DNA of 46,850 nt from HXMU1420-2 sp040830545. GTDB lineage: Bacteria; Pseudomonadota; Alphaproteobacteria; Rhodobacterales; Rhodobacteraceae. Made by a program: the position numbers and the translations under genes. Below the pieces are notes generated by a model, which had not been told where the DNA came from, did no database searches, and saw nothing but the letters and a program-made list of their open reading frames with translations. The stretch's first letter is position 1; each line of letters opens with the position of its first letter. Shown here piece after piece: positions 1 through 7,885 of this stretch. The stretch lies in NCBI GenBank assembly GCA_040830545.1, contig JBFOMB010000120.1, forward strand, positions 1 through 46,850. The letters run 5' to 3'.

Positions 1-2
1 AA

Positions 3-290
3 GAGGGCGGGAACGTCATCCTGCTCGACGAACCGACCAACGATCTGGACGTGGAAAACCTGCGCGCACTGGAAGACGCCTTGGTGGACTTTGCGGGCTG
101 CGCGGTGGTGATAAGCCACGACCGTTTCTTCCTCGACCGGATCTGCACGCATATCCTGGCCTTGGAAGGAGACGCGCATGTGGAGTGGTTCGAAGGCAAC
201 TTCGAGGACTACGAAGAAGACAAGAAGCGGCGCTTGGGACCGGATGCGCTGGAGCCGAAGCGATTGAAGTACAAGAAGTTTTCGCGCTGA
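3..290 (+). CDS. ettA: Energy-dependent translational throttle protein EttA (ABC-F ATPase), 3' end only
   Basis: C-terminal 95 residues of an ABC-F ATPase; the 5' part lies outside the window. The visible part opens with a Walker B and D-loop (LLDEPTNDLD, bases about 24-53), then the switch His in VISHDRFFLDR. It ends with a WFEGNFEDYEEDKKRRLG stretch and a basic tail KYKKFSR, which is the EttA-type ending rather than the long coiled-coil tail of Uup. EttA binds the ribosomal E site and gates entry into elongation according to ATP/ADP level. No anomalies in the visible part. The stop is followed directly by a strong terminator, so this is the last gene of its unit. Confidence 0.9.
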   Translation, partial: EGGNVILLDEPTNDLDVENLRALEDALVDFAGCAVVISHDRFFLDRICTHILALEGDAHVEWFEGNFEDYEEDKKRRLGPDALEPKRLKYKKFSR

Positions 291-296
291 GATAAT

Positions 297-346
297 GGAT
301 CGCCGCGCGTCGCTGGGCCGCGGCGCGGCGATCCAACTTTTGTTTT
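297..346 (+). terminator. Rho-independent terminator after ettA
   Basis: A perfect 12-bp stem, GGATCGCCGCGC (297-308) with GCGCGGCGATCC (323-334), closes a 14-nt loop and is followed by a T-rich run (338-346). It starts 7 nt after the ettA stop. Confidence 0.85.
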
Positions 347-646
347 GGCCACTTAATGCCTGCAAAGTCCGTACAACTTCACTGACCGGCAAATCGGTTG
401 GCCAAATCGCCGTGCCGGGGGGCGGCACAGCGATGCGCGGCGGGGCGTTCGCCCCTTGATTCCGCGCAAAATGAAGAAACTTCGCGGTGCTTACTCAGTC
501 GACGACCCATCCTGTTGCCAAGCTGCCGAGGTGGTCGGGCGACCCGCCGATTACTAGCCAAAAGATTCACCTCCCCACAACCAATGCGTGACACCCCCCG
601 GCACAATCGCCATGATAGCGCTAAAAGATTCCCGGGAGACAATTTC
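347..646. other. Gene-poor spacer with small hairpins and a 28-codon ORF
   Basis: No recognised gene. Two compact hairpins are visible: GTGCCG/CGGCAC arms (412-428) and GGGGC/GCCCC around a GTTC loop (442-455). A 28-codon ORF (471-557, MKKLRGAYSVDD...) follows but has no clear ribosome binding site, and I cannot assign it. The 9-mer AAAAGATTC occurs at about 561 and 623, which may be coincidence or a regulator's direct repeat. The amidase promoter should lie in the last 100 bp. Confidence 0.4.
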
Positions 647-2128
647 ATGCATGATGGCCCCAGCGCCGGTGATACACCACGGCGCCCCGATACTCAGTTC
701 ACCGGCCCGGACCTGTGCGCGCTGACCGCGCGCGAGGTGATCGGGCAGTTGCGCCGGGGCGAGGTTTCGCCCGCCGCGCTGATTGACGCGGCAGAGGCAC
801 GGTCGGGGCAAGTCGGGGCGCAGATCAATGCGATGCCAACCACCTGTTTTGGCCGGGCGCGGGAACGGATGGAGGGGTTGCCACACCTCGCCGCGACGGG
901 CGAAACGCATCCAGGCTGGATGGCGGGCCTGCCGATTGCGATCAAGGACCTGAACCTGGTCGAAGGTGTGCGCACAACCTTTGGCAACCCGGCTTTGGCA
1001 AACTTCGTTCCGACGGAAACCGACCCGCTGATCGAACGGCTGGAAGAACGCGGCGCGCTGGTGGTCGGGAAAACGAACACGCCGGAATTTGGCGCAGGCG
1101 GGAACTCCACCAACCCGGTGCTGGGGGCCACGTGCAACCCGTGGGACACGCGGATGAACGCAGGCGGCTCGTCGGGCGGGGCGGCGGCGTCGCTGGCGGC
1201 AGGTGAGGTGTGGTTGGCACAGGGGTCGGACCTAATGGGGTCTTTGCGCACGCCTGCGGCCCATTGCAGCGTGGTCAGCCTGCGCCCTTCGCCCGGTCGG
1301 GCCGGGGGCGGCCCTGCCAGCACGGCGTTTTTGCCGGAGGCGGTGCAAGGTCCGATGGCGCGCGACGTTCTGGACTGTGCGCTGTTTCTGGATGCGATGT
1401 GCGGCTATGACCCGCGCATGCCGTTGTCGATGGACGAACCGGCAGAGCCATTTCAGGACCTCGCCACCCGAGCGCCCCGCGCCCCGCGTATTGCGTTTAC
1501 CGAAGATCAGAACGGGTTTTCCCCAGTGGAGGCCGATGTTCGGGCGACTTTGCGCACAGCCATGCATGCCACCGCACTGGCCGGGGCTGAGGTCGAGGAT
1601 GTCTGCCCCGACCTGCCGGGTGTGAATGAAACCTATTTGGCCTTACGCGGCCTGCACTACGGTGCAGTTGTGGGTGGATTGCCTGCCGAGGTGCAGGCAA
1701 CCTTTGGCGAGCGACTGAAATCCAACCTGGAGTATGGACAGACACAAAGCCTCGACGCGCTCTACGTCGCCATGCGCCAACGCACGGTTCTGTACGAAAT
1801 CATGCGTAAATTCCTGCAGGGTTATGACGTGCTGGCGCTGCCCGTGGTTGGCATCGCCCCAGCCCCGGTCGAACAGGAATACCCCACCACGGTCGACGGG
1901 GTCGAAATCGGCACCTATGAAACCTGGCTGCGGTTTTCGTTCCTGTCGGTGGTGACCCTGTTGCCGTCCATGTCGATCCCTGCAGGCTTCACGCCTGCGG
2001 GTCTGCCCGTTGGCCTGCAACTGATCGGCCCACCGCGTGGTGAGGCCACGTTGCTGCAAGCCGCGCTGTTCATCGAAAGAGCATTGGGGCTGTCTGCCGC
2101 GCCGATTGATCCCATCGTTCGCCATTGA
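647..2128 (+). CDS. Amidase signature family hydrolase
   Basis: 493-residue member of the amidase signature family, which hydrolyses amide bonds with a Ser-cisSer-Lys triad. Lys100 (PIAIKDLN), the Gly/Ser-rich loop GGSSGG with cis-Ser175, and nucleophile Ser199 (GSDLMGSLRTPA) are all visible. The Gly normally two residues before the nucleophile is Met197, so the oxyanion-hole loop reads MGS instead of GGS. The length is normal for the family. I chose ATG 647 because GGGAG lies 8 nt upstream and the protein aligns from here; the reading frame stays open further 5' but that part has no family similarity. The gene overlaps the epimerase gene by 1 nt (TGATG), so the two are probably co-translated. 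The substrate cannot be told from sequence. Confidence 0.85.
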   Translation: MHDGPSAGDTPRRPDTQFTGPDLCALTAREVIGQLRRGEVSPAALIDAAEARSGQVGAQINAMPTTCFGRARERMEGLPHLAATGETHPGWMAGLPIAIKDLNLVEGVRTTFGNPALANFVPTETDPLIERLEERGALVVGKTNTPEFGAGGNSTNPVLGATCNPWDTRMNAGGSSGGAAASLAAGEVWLAQGSDLMGSLRTPAAHCSVVSLRPSPGRAGGGPASTAFLPEAVQGPMARDVLDCALFLDAMCGYDPRMPLSMDEPAEPFQDLATRAPRAPRIAFTEDQNGFSPVEADVRATLRTAMHATALAGAEVEDVCPDLPGVNETYLALRGLHYGAVVGGLPAEVQATFGERLKSNLEYGQTQSLDALYVAMRQRTVLYEIMRKFLQGYDVLALPVVGIAPAPVEQEYPTTVDGVEIGTYETWLRFSFLSVVTLLPSMSIPAGFTPAGLPVGLQLIGPPRGEATLLQAALFIERALGLSAAPIDPIVRH

Positions 2129-3090
2129 TGAGCGGACAAATCGAGCGGGTCGAGCTGAGCGATGGTGAAAGCTCGGTCCGTCTGCTGTCGATTGGCTGCG
2201 TGACGCAGGACTGGCAGGTGCCGCATGAAGGCGCATTTGTGCCCGCTGTGCTGGGCTATGACGATCCCGAATCCTACCGGGCCAATCCGGCCTATCTGGG
2301 GGCCATCGTGGGTCGCGTGGCGAACCGGATCGCAAACGCGCGGTTCGAGTTGGACGGGCAGGTCTATCAGTTGGACGCCAATGAAGGCCCACATCACTTG
2401 CACGGCGGGCCGGGGGCGTTGAGCCATCGGTTCTGGCAGGTGGAGCGCGATGGGTCGCGCGCTGCTCGGTTCACTTTGCATTCTACTCATGGCGATGGTG
2501 GCTATCCGGGTGCGGTGGATTTCGCGGTCACCATCAGCCTGAGCGGGAACAGCCTGACCTATGACATGCGCGCCACACCCGACCGCCCGACGCCAATCAA
2601 TCTGGCGCAACACAACTACTATGCGCTGACCGGCGGGCCGATCCATGACCAACACTTACGACTGTCCGCAGCAACCTACACGCCAACCGGTCCAGATATG
2701 ATCCCGAGCGGTGAGGTTGCCGGGGTCGAGGGCACCGCGATGGATTTCCGCACGTCCCGAGCGCTGCGCGATTCGATCACCCGCGGTGGGCTGGATCACA
2801 ACTATGTCCTTGCCCCGACGGATGGGCCGGTTGCCACGCTGGATGCAGGCCTGTCGCTGGAGGTGCAAACCGACCAACCGGGGCTACAGGTCTATTCCGC
2901 CACGCATCTGCCGGACCACGCCACGCCCCTGCCCGGGCAAACGCACGCACCGTTCCATGCGCTGTGTCTGGAACCGCAGGGCTATCCGAATGCCCTGAAC
3001 ACCCCCGGCTTTCCGTCGATCATTGCCACACCAGACCAACCTTACCAGCAAAAAACCACGATCCGGGTGTTTTCGCGCAACGGGGCTTGA
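2128..3090 (+). CDS. Aldose 1-epimerase (galactose mutarotase family)
   Basis: 320-residue aldose 1-epimerase, interconverting alpha and beta anomers of hexoses in the cytoplasm. Family landmarks are Asn66-Arg67 (VANRIA), HHLHGG (89-94), the catalytic His162 in NLAQHNYYAL, Asp223 in LDHNY and the catalytic base Glu282 in CLEPQGYPNALN. Start ATG 2128 overlaps the amidase stop by one base; a TTG one codon earlier is less likely. Glucokinase follows 50 nt later, so the pair would feed free sugars into phosphorylation. This could be a mutarotase for another sugar than galactose, so no symbol is given. Confidence 0.9.
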   Translation: MSGQIERVELSDGESSVRLLSIGCVTQDWQVPHEGAFVPAVLGYDDPESYRANPAYLGAIVGRVANRIANARFELDGQVYQLDANEGPHHLHGGPGALSHRFWQVERDGSRAARFTLHSTHGDGGYPGAVDFAVTISLSGNSLTYDMRATPDRPTPINLAQHNYYALTGGPIHDQHLRLSAATYTPTGPDMIPSGEVAGVEGTAMDFRTSRALRDSITRGGLDHNYVLAPTDGPVATLDAGLSLEVQTDQPGLQVYSATHLPDHATPLPGQTHAPFHALCLEPQGYPNALNTPGFPSIIATPDQPYQQKTTIRVFSRNGA

Positions 3091-3140
3091 TCCCCGGAAC
3101 CGGGACAAGGATACCCGCACAAAACAACGGAGCGAACAAC

Positions 3141-4067
3141 GTGTTTCTGGTGGCAGACATTGGCGGAACCAACACGCGACTGGCTTTGGCCGACGGCACC
3201 GCGCCATTGCCGGACACGATCCGCAGCTACCTGAACGATGACTTTGACGGGTTTGACGGGGCGCTGAGCGCGTTTCTGTCCGAGATGGATCACCCGGATG
3301 TCACAGCGATCTGCGTCGCCATTGCCGGGCCAGTTCAGGGCGAACATGGCACGCTGACCAACCGCGATTGGGGCGTCCACACCGGCCAGCTGCGACACTT
3401 GTCCGGCGCGGGTACGGCCGTTTTGATGAACGACCTGGCCGCATTGGGTTATGCGATCCCGCATTTGGGCAATGATCAGGTCGAAACCTTGCGGGACGCC
3501 CAACCCGGCGCGCGCCGGAACGGGCAGAGCTTTGTTCTGGGGCTGGGGACGGGCGTGAACCTGGCAGTTTCCATGTCCATTGGGAAGGGCACCTACCGCG
3601 TGCTGGAGGCCGAGGCGGGTCACGCCGGTCTGCCTGCGGGCATCATGGACAGGCTGATCGACGCGATTGGGGCGCAAGCTGCGACGCAGTTCCCCTCGGT
3701 CGAGGAATTGTTTGCCGGTCGCGGGTTATCGGCGCTCCATGCCTCTCTGACCGGAGGTCCTGTTGTGCCCGGCCGCGACATTATCGACGGTAAGGATGAA
3801 ACATCACAACGGGCGGTGTCGCTGTTTGCCTCGCTGGCGGGGGACATGCTGCGCGATCTGATCCTGCTCTACCTGCCTCTGGATGGGATTTACCTGAACG
3901 GCGGCGTATTCCGGGGGGTGTTGTCCGCAGGCAAAACCCCGTTTCTGGAGGCCCTGGCGGCCCCACACATGCTAAGCGAGATCATTGACGCTCCCAGCAT
4001 CCGTCTGATCACCGACGACGCCGCCGCCTTACGCGGCTGTGCGGCGCGGTTGGCGCAGGAGGTGTGA
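3141..4067 (+). CDS. glk: Glucokinase
   Basis: 308-residue glucokinase of the bacterial Glk family (ATP + glucose to glucose 6-phosphate), feeding Entner-Doudoroff or pentose phosphate routes. Motifs are the N-terminal phosphate-binding ADIGGTNTR (5-13), IAGPV (61-65), LMNDLAA with catalytic Asp98, the second phosphate loop LGLGTGVNLAV and EAEAGHAGLP corresponding to the sugar-binding segment. The start is GTG 3141 with GGAG 8 nt upstream; the frame is open further upstream but overlaps the epimerase gene. It lies in the same direction as the epimerase gene, with a 50-nt gap, and is probably in the same operon. Confidence 0.88.
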   Translation: MFLVADIGGTNTRLALADGTAPLPDTIRSYLNDDFDGFDGALSAFLSEMDHPDVTAICVAIAGPVQGEHGTLTNRDWGVHTGQLRHLSGAGTAVLMNDLAALGYAIPHLGNDQVETLRDAQPGARRNGQSFVLGLGTGVNLAVSMSIGKGTYRVLEAEAGHAGLPAGIMDRLIDAIGAQAATQFPSVEELFAGRGLSALHASLTGGPVVPGRDIIDGKDETSQRAVSLFASLAGDMLRDLILLYLPLDGIYLNGGVFRGVLSAGKTPFLEALAAPHMLSEIIDAPSIRLITDDAAALRGCAARLAQEV

Positions 4068-4138
4068 GGGCGGGTATTTGGCGTTTTGCCAGACAACCGT
4101 TGCAACAAACACGGCGCATCACCTCAAACGCCACCCCA

Positions 4139-4159
4139 GCCCCGGACTTGATCCGGGGC
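4139..4159. repeat. Palindromic CTTGA-loop repeat element
   Basis: Arms GCCCCGGA (4139-4146) and TCCGGGGC (4152-4159) enclose the loop CTTGA. A degenerate partner, AGGCCCCGACC, follows at about 4175-4185 just inside the trpS end. The same element recurs as a pair at 29465-29519. It sits between convergent glk and trpS and may also act as a terminator. Confidence 0.65.
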
Positions 4160-4172
4160 CTCGGACCTACAT

Positions 4173-5195
4173 TTAGGCCCCGACCATCCCGACGATCTCG
4201 TAAGTTTTCTTCAGGATCGGCGCAGTGATCGCGCGCGCCTGCTCCGCGCCATGCGCAAGGATGCGGTCTATCTCGGCCGGGTCGGCCATCAGGCGGGACA
4301 TTTCCGAGGAGATCGGCGCCATCCGCTCAACCGCCAACTCAGCGAGCGCCGGTTTGAAGGCCGAAAACTGCTGCCCGCCAAACTCGGCCACCACCGCGTC
4401 CGGCGTCATGTCAGCGAGCGCGGCATAGATGTTCACCAGATTGCGCGCCTCGGGCCGTTCGGCCAGACCGTCCAGTTCCGACGGCAGCGGTTCGGGATCG
4501 GTCCGCGCCTTGCGGATTTTGGCGGCAATGGCGTCCGCATCATCGGTCATGTTGATCCGGCTCATATCCGAGGGGTCGGATTTCGACATTTTCTTGGACC
4601 CGTCGCGCAAGGACATGACGCGGGTTGCCGCGCCTTCGATCACCGGTTCAGTCAGTGGGAAGAAATCGACGCCGTAATCATGGTTGAACTTGATCGCGAT
4701 GTCGCGGGTCAGTTCCAGATGCTGTTTCTGGTCCTCCCCAACAGGCACGTGGGTCGCGTGATAGATCAGAATGTCCGCCGCCATCAGCGCTGGGTACGCA
4801 AACAGCCCCAGCGACACGTTCTGGGTGTTTTTACCCGCCTTGTCCTTGAACTGCGTCATGCGCTGCATCCAACCCATGCGCGCCACACAGTTGAAGATCC
4901 ACGCCAGCTGCGCATGTTCCGGCACTTGGCTTTGATTGAACAGGATCGACTGCTGCGGATCGATGCCCGAGGCGATGAACCCAGCGCACAGCTCGCGGGT
5001 GTTTTTGACCAGCGTGTCGGGCTCGATCAGCTTGGCCGTGATCGCATGCAGGTCAACCATGCAGTAGACGGTTTCGAACTCTTCACCCTGCATGTCGACA
5101 AAGCGTTTGATCGCGCCCAGATAGTTGCCCAGCGTCAGCCCTCCGGACGGCTGAATGCCGGAAAACACGCGCGGCGTGAATTGGGTCTCGGACAT
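4173..5195 (-). CDS. trpS: Tryptophanyl-tRNA synthetase
   Basis: 340-residue class I TrpRS, charging tRNA-Trp. It has the PSGGLTLGN signature (residues 16-24; a TxGN version of HIGH as in many bacterial TrpRS) and KMSKS (201-205). The normal length for the family is about 330-350. I chose ATG 5195 because GGGAG lies just upstream and the family N-terminus (RVFSGIQPSG) begins 9 residues in; the 33 upstream codons in frame have no similarity. It diverges from the rhomboid-like gene across an 84-bp spacer that must hold both promoters. Confidence 0.95.
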   Translation of the reverse strand: MSETQFTPRVFSGIQPSGGLTLGNYLGAIKRFVDMQGEEFETVYCMVDLHAITAKLIEPDTLVKNTRELCAGFIASGIDPQQSILFNQSQVPEHAQLAWIFNCVARMGWMQRMTQFKDKAGKNTQNVSLGLFAYPALMAADILIYHATHVPVGEDQKQHLELTRDIAIKFNHDYGVDFFPLTEPVIEGAATRVMSLRDGSKKMSKSDPSDMSRINMTDDADAIAAKIRKARTDPEPLPSELDGLAERPEARNLVNIYAALADMTPDAVVAEFGGQQFSAFKPALAELAVERMAPISSEMSRLMADPAEIDRILAHGAEQARAITAPILKKTYEIVGMVGA

Positions 5196-5279
5196 ATGTG
5201 CACTCCCGGCTGGCAAAACTCGCGTGCGTCGCTTACCCACGGGGGGAAACGCCGTCAAGAAGCCCCGGAGGACCCAGAG

Positions 5280-5966
5280 ATGAGCGACGATCACAATCCA
5301 CCTGCGGTGAACCCGCTGCCGCCTGCGGTCGCAGCGCTGTTTCTGGTCCTGCTTGGGGTGGAAATCGTGTTTCTGCTGGCCAGTCGCGGGATGATTGGCG
5401 GGCCGGAGGGGATTGGCTGGCGCAATGCGGCGATCCAGACCTATTCGTTTTCAGGCAGCGTGTTCGACTGGATGCTGGAGACCGGGCGTTGGCCGATGGA
5501 GCATGTGATCCGCTTTTTCTCTTACCCGTTCATTCACGCGACGTTTACCCATGCGCTGTTTGCCGGGGTGATCCTGCTAGCCATGGGAAAGATGGTGGCG
5601 GAGCTTTTCGGGCAGGTGGCGTTTGTCGTGATCTTTGTGGTGTCGGGCGCGGTTGGGGCGTTTGTCTACGGCCTGCTGCTCAATGATCCGATCTGGCTGA
5701 CCGGGGCGTTTCCGCCGGTTTACGGGTTGATTGGCGGGTTCACCTATATTCTGTGGCGTCGCCTGTCGGCGGTCGGGGAAAACCAGGCGCGGGCGTTCAC
5801 GCTGATCACCTTTTTGATGGGGTTCCAACTGTTGTTCGGGCTGCTGTTTGGTACGGACAACACATGGGTTGCGGACCTCAGCGGGTTTGCCACCGGATTC
5901 GCGTTGAGCCTTGTACTGGCACCGGGAGGCTGGGCAGACCTGATGGGGCGTATCCGCAGACGGTGA
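5280..5966 (+). CDS. Rhomboid-fold membrane protein, predicted catalytically inactive
   Basis: 228-residue, six-helix membrane protein with rhomboid layout. TM2 carries the paired His of rhomboids (His86, His91 in FIHATFTHALF). Where active rhomboids have GASG, this protein has GAFP (142-145), so the nucleophile Ser is Phe144. Where they have HxxGFxxG it has DLSGFATG, so the catalytic His is Asp199. The oxyanion Asn of TM2 (HFSLMHILFN in E. coli GlpG) aligns with Ala95. Length and helices are intact, so this is not simple decay. ATG 5280 has GGAGG 8 nt upstream. It diverges from trpS and converges on murJ. Annotation pipelines would call it a rhomboid protease; I infer a pseudoprotease. Confidence 0.75.
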   Translation: MSDDHNPPAVNPLPPAVAALFLVLLGVEIVFLLASRGMIGGPEGIGWRNAAIQTYSFSGSVFDWMLETGRWPMEHVIRFFSYPFIHATFTHALFAGVILLAMGKMVAELFGQVAFVVIFVVSGAVGAFVYGLLLNDPIWLTGAFPPVYGLIGGFTYILWRRLSAVGENQARAFTLITFLMGFQLLFGLLFGTDNTWVADLSGFATGFALSLVLAPGGWADLMGRIRRR

Positions 5967-5967
5967 C

Positions 5968-6064
5968 AAGGCCTTTCGAAAGGCCTTAGGAACGCGATTT
6001 CCAAATCGCACGACAAGCGCCTTGGAAGGCGCTTGATCAAGCCGTTTCGTAACGGCTTGGGCCC
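5968..6064. repeat. Train of four short-loop hairpins between convergent genes
   Basis: Four perfect hairpins fill almost the whole spacer: the 20-bp palindrome AAGGCCTTTCGAAAGGCCTT (5968-5987); GCGATTT/AAATCGC (5994-6009); CAAGCGCCTT/AAGGCGCTTG (6014-6035); AAGCCGTT/AACGGCTT around TCGT (6039-6058). A GGGCCC palindrome follows (6059-6064). The train ends 1 nt from the murJ stop, so it may act as a bidirectional terminator, but a single hairpin would suffice for that. Compare the train at 45568-45756. Confidence 0.8.
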
Positions 6065-6065
6065 G

Positions 6066-7631
6066 TTACGTATTAGAAGAACGCCGCGTGGCCTGCCGGA
6101 ATTCGGACAGGCGGAATGCGCCTAGAACCTGACCTGCACCGAAATAGGTGACGATGCCGATGCCGACCAACACCGCCAGAGCCACATAACGCCAACCACC
6201 GGTGTTCAGAAGCGGCCCCAAGGCCAGGGCACATAACCACAACACGCCCCCCATTACCGCTGCCGCCAGACAGATACGCCAAATGCGCGTGCGGAACCGG
6301 TCATCAAACCGTGCGACCTCTCCCATCGGGCGGCTGCCGCGTGCCAACAGCCAGACCATGACCCAGGCCGCCAGACTGGTCCCGATGGCCGCTCCGGCAA
6401 AGCCTATGACCACTGCCAGCCCCACTGCCGCGACGGCGTTCACCACCATGGCGACCAGCGCGAAACGGAACGGTGTGCGTGTGTCCGAGCGCGCAAAGTA
6501 GAGTGGTTGCAGGACTTTCTGCAAAACAAAGGCAGGCAGGCCCAGCCCGTAGATCGACAGCGCCACAGCGGTGGCCGCAGCGTCGTCCGGTCCAAACGCG
6601 CCACGTTCAAACAGGACGGAGATCAACGGCAAAGGGATCACGACCAATGCCACAGCTGCCGGAATGGTCAACGCCAGTGACACCTCCCCCGCGCGGCTGA
6701 ACGCGTTGCGCGCGCCGGTCTCGTCCCTGGCGCTCAACCGCCGCGACAGGTCGGGCAGCAACACGATGCCGATAGCAATGCCCACCACACCCAGCGGCAG
6801 TTGATACAGACGGTCCGCATAGCTGAGCCACGCAATCGCGCCGTCGAAGAAGCTGGCCACCTGACGCCCGACCAGCAGGTTGATCTGCACCACGCCACCG
6901 GCCAGCATCGCTGGGAACGCAATTGCCAACAACTTGCGCATGTCCGGTGTCAGGCGGGGCCGTTTTGGCCGAATGATAAACCCGGCCTTTTCCGCTGCGA
7001 TCCAGACCAGCGCCAGTTGCGCGATCCCCGCCACAGGCACACCCCAGACTAGAATCTTCCCTTGAAGCTCTGCCGCGTCGGGTCCAGCCACACGCGCACC
7101 AATCAGCAGGGCAGAGACCAGAATGATGTTCAGCAACACCGGCGCAGCGGCGGCGGCGGCGAACCGTCCAGCCGCATTCAGGACACCGGAAAACAGCGCG
7201 GCGAGCGAAATGAACAGGATATAGGGAAAGGCAATTCGCCCATAGTCCACGGCCAGTCCAAACCGGTCATCTGCCGCAAACCCGCCCGCCATGGCCAGCA
7301 CCAGCCAGGGCATGATCAGTTGGGCCAACAGTGTGAACAGAATCAGCAGGCTTGCCAGACCGGCAAAGGCATCGCGGGCGAAGCCCTGAGGATCATCGCC
7401 GCTTTCCAGCTTTTTCGAGAACAGCGGCACAAAGGCCGTGTTGAACGCCCCTTCGGCAAAAAAGCGGCGGAACATGTTGGGCAGGGAAAAGGCGATCAGA
7501 AATGCCTCGGCCACTGGACCCGCGCCCAGGAACCCGGCGATCAGGATGTCGCGCGCGAATCCCAACACTCGGCTGAGCAGGGTCCACATGCCAACGGTCA
7601 GGAATCCGGAAAGAAGGCGGATGGGTTTCAT
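6066..7631 (-). CDS. murJ: Lipid II flippase MurJ (MviN)
   Basis: 521-residue polytopic inner-membrane protein of the MVF family, moving lipid II across the membrane for peptidoglycan synthesis. The N-terminus (SGFLTVGMWTLLSRVLGFARD) and the loop SLPNMFRRFFAEGAFNTAFVPLF are the family signature; about 14 hydrophobic segments follow to a short basic tail. The length is typical (510-530). The start ATG 7631 lacks a strong Shine-Dalgarno sequence, but the family N-terminus begins here. It converges on the rhomboid-like gene and diverges from the zinc operon across 254 bp. Confidence 0.95.
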   Translation of the reverse strand: MKPIRLLSGFLTVGMWTLLSRVLGFARDILIAGFLGAGPVAEAFLIAFSLPNMFRRFFAEGAFNTAFVPLFSKKLESGDDPQGFARDAFAGLASLLILFTLLAQLIMPWLVLAMAGGFAADDRFGLAVDYGRIAFPYILFISLAALFSGVLNAAGRFAAAAAAPVLLNIILVSALLIGARVAGPDAAELQGKILVWGVPVAGIAQLALVWIAAEKAGFIIRPKRPRLTPDMRKLLAIAFPAMLAGGVVQINLLVGRQVASFFDGAIAWLSYADRLYQLPLGVVGIAIGIVLLPDLSRRLSARDETGARNAFSRAGEVSLALTIPAAVALVVIPLPLISVLFERGAFGPDDAAATAVALSIYGLGLPAFVLQKVLQPLYFARSDTRTPFRFALVAMVVNAVAAVGLAVVIGFAGAAIGTSLAAWVMVWLLARGSRPMGEVARFDDRFRTRIWRICLAAAVMGGVLWLCALALGPLLNTGGWRYVALAVLVGIGIVTYFGAGQVLGAFRLSEFRQATRRSSNT

Positions 7632-7771
7632 ATTGCTGCCTGCGGGGCCCGGTCTGGTTTTTCTTCGGACAGTGCATGGGCCGAGTTACCCCGCAAGGCT
7701 ACCGGCTTTTTGCCGCACGCGAAAGGCCGGACACCTCTCCACCCGGGACCGTGCATTTCGGACTTTGACTA

Positions 7772-7788
7772 ATGTTATGTTATAACAT
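7772..7788. promoter_or_regulatory. Zur-type operator
   Basis: ATGTTATGTTATAACAT: arms ATGTTAT and ATAACAT around a 3-nt spacer, matching the GTTAT-N3-ATAAC architecture of proteobacterial Zur boxes. It lies 98 bp before the COG0523 gene and 141 bp from the divergent murJ start. The surrounding sequence is GC-rich, which makes this AT-rich palindrome stand out. Zur would repress the downstream pair when zinc is plentiful. Confidence 0.75.
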
Positions 7789-7885
7789 ATCTTCATGCTT
7801 CGAATGCAGCGCCTGATCACGTGCAGGTTTCCCTGCATGGCCAGATCACTGGCGCACCACATCACCGATTGAGGAGTAGCAATCC

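Noticed and set aside
3..290. Uup instead of EttA
   Set aside because: The tail lacks the Uup coiled coil and ends in the EttA-type WFEGNFEDYEEDKKRRLG stretch.
398..646. N-terminal extension of the amidase by 83 residues
   Set aside because: The extension is low-complexity, lacks family similarity and crosses hairpins; ATG 647 has a Shine-Dalgarno sequence and gives the family length.
4251..5279. Long open plus-strand frame running antisense through trpS into the rhomboid-like gene
   Set aside because: The first 343 codons mirror trpS on the other strand and have no family similarity; the real gene starts at 5280 with a good ribosome binding site.
5280..5966. Active rhomboid protease
   Set aside because: Ser, His and oxyanion Asn positions are Phe, Asp and Ala.
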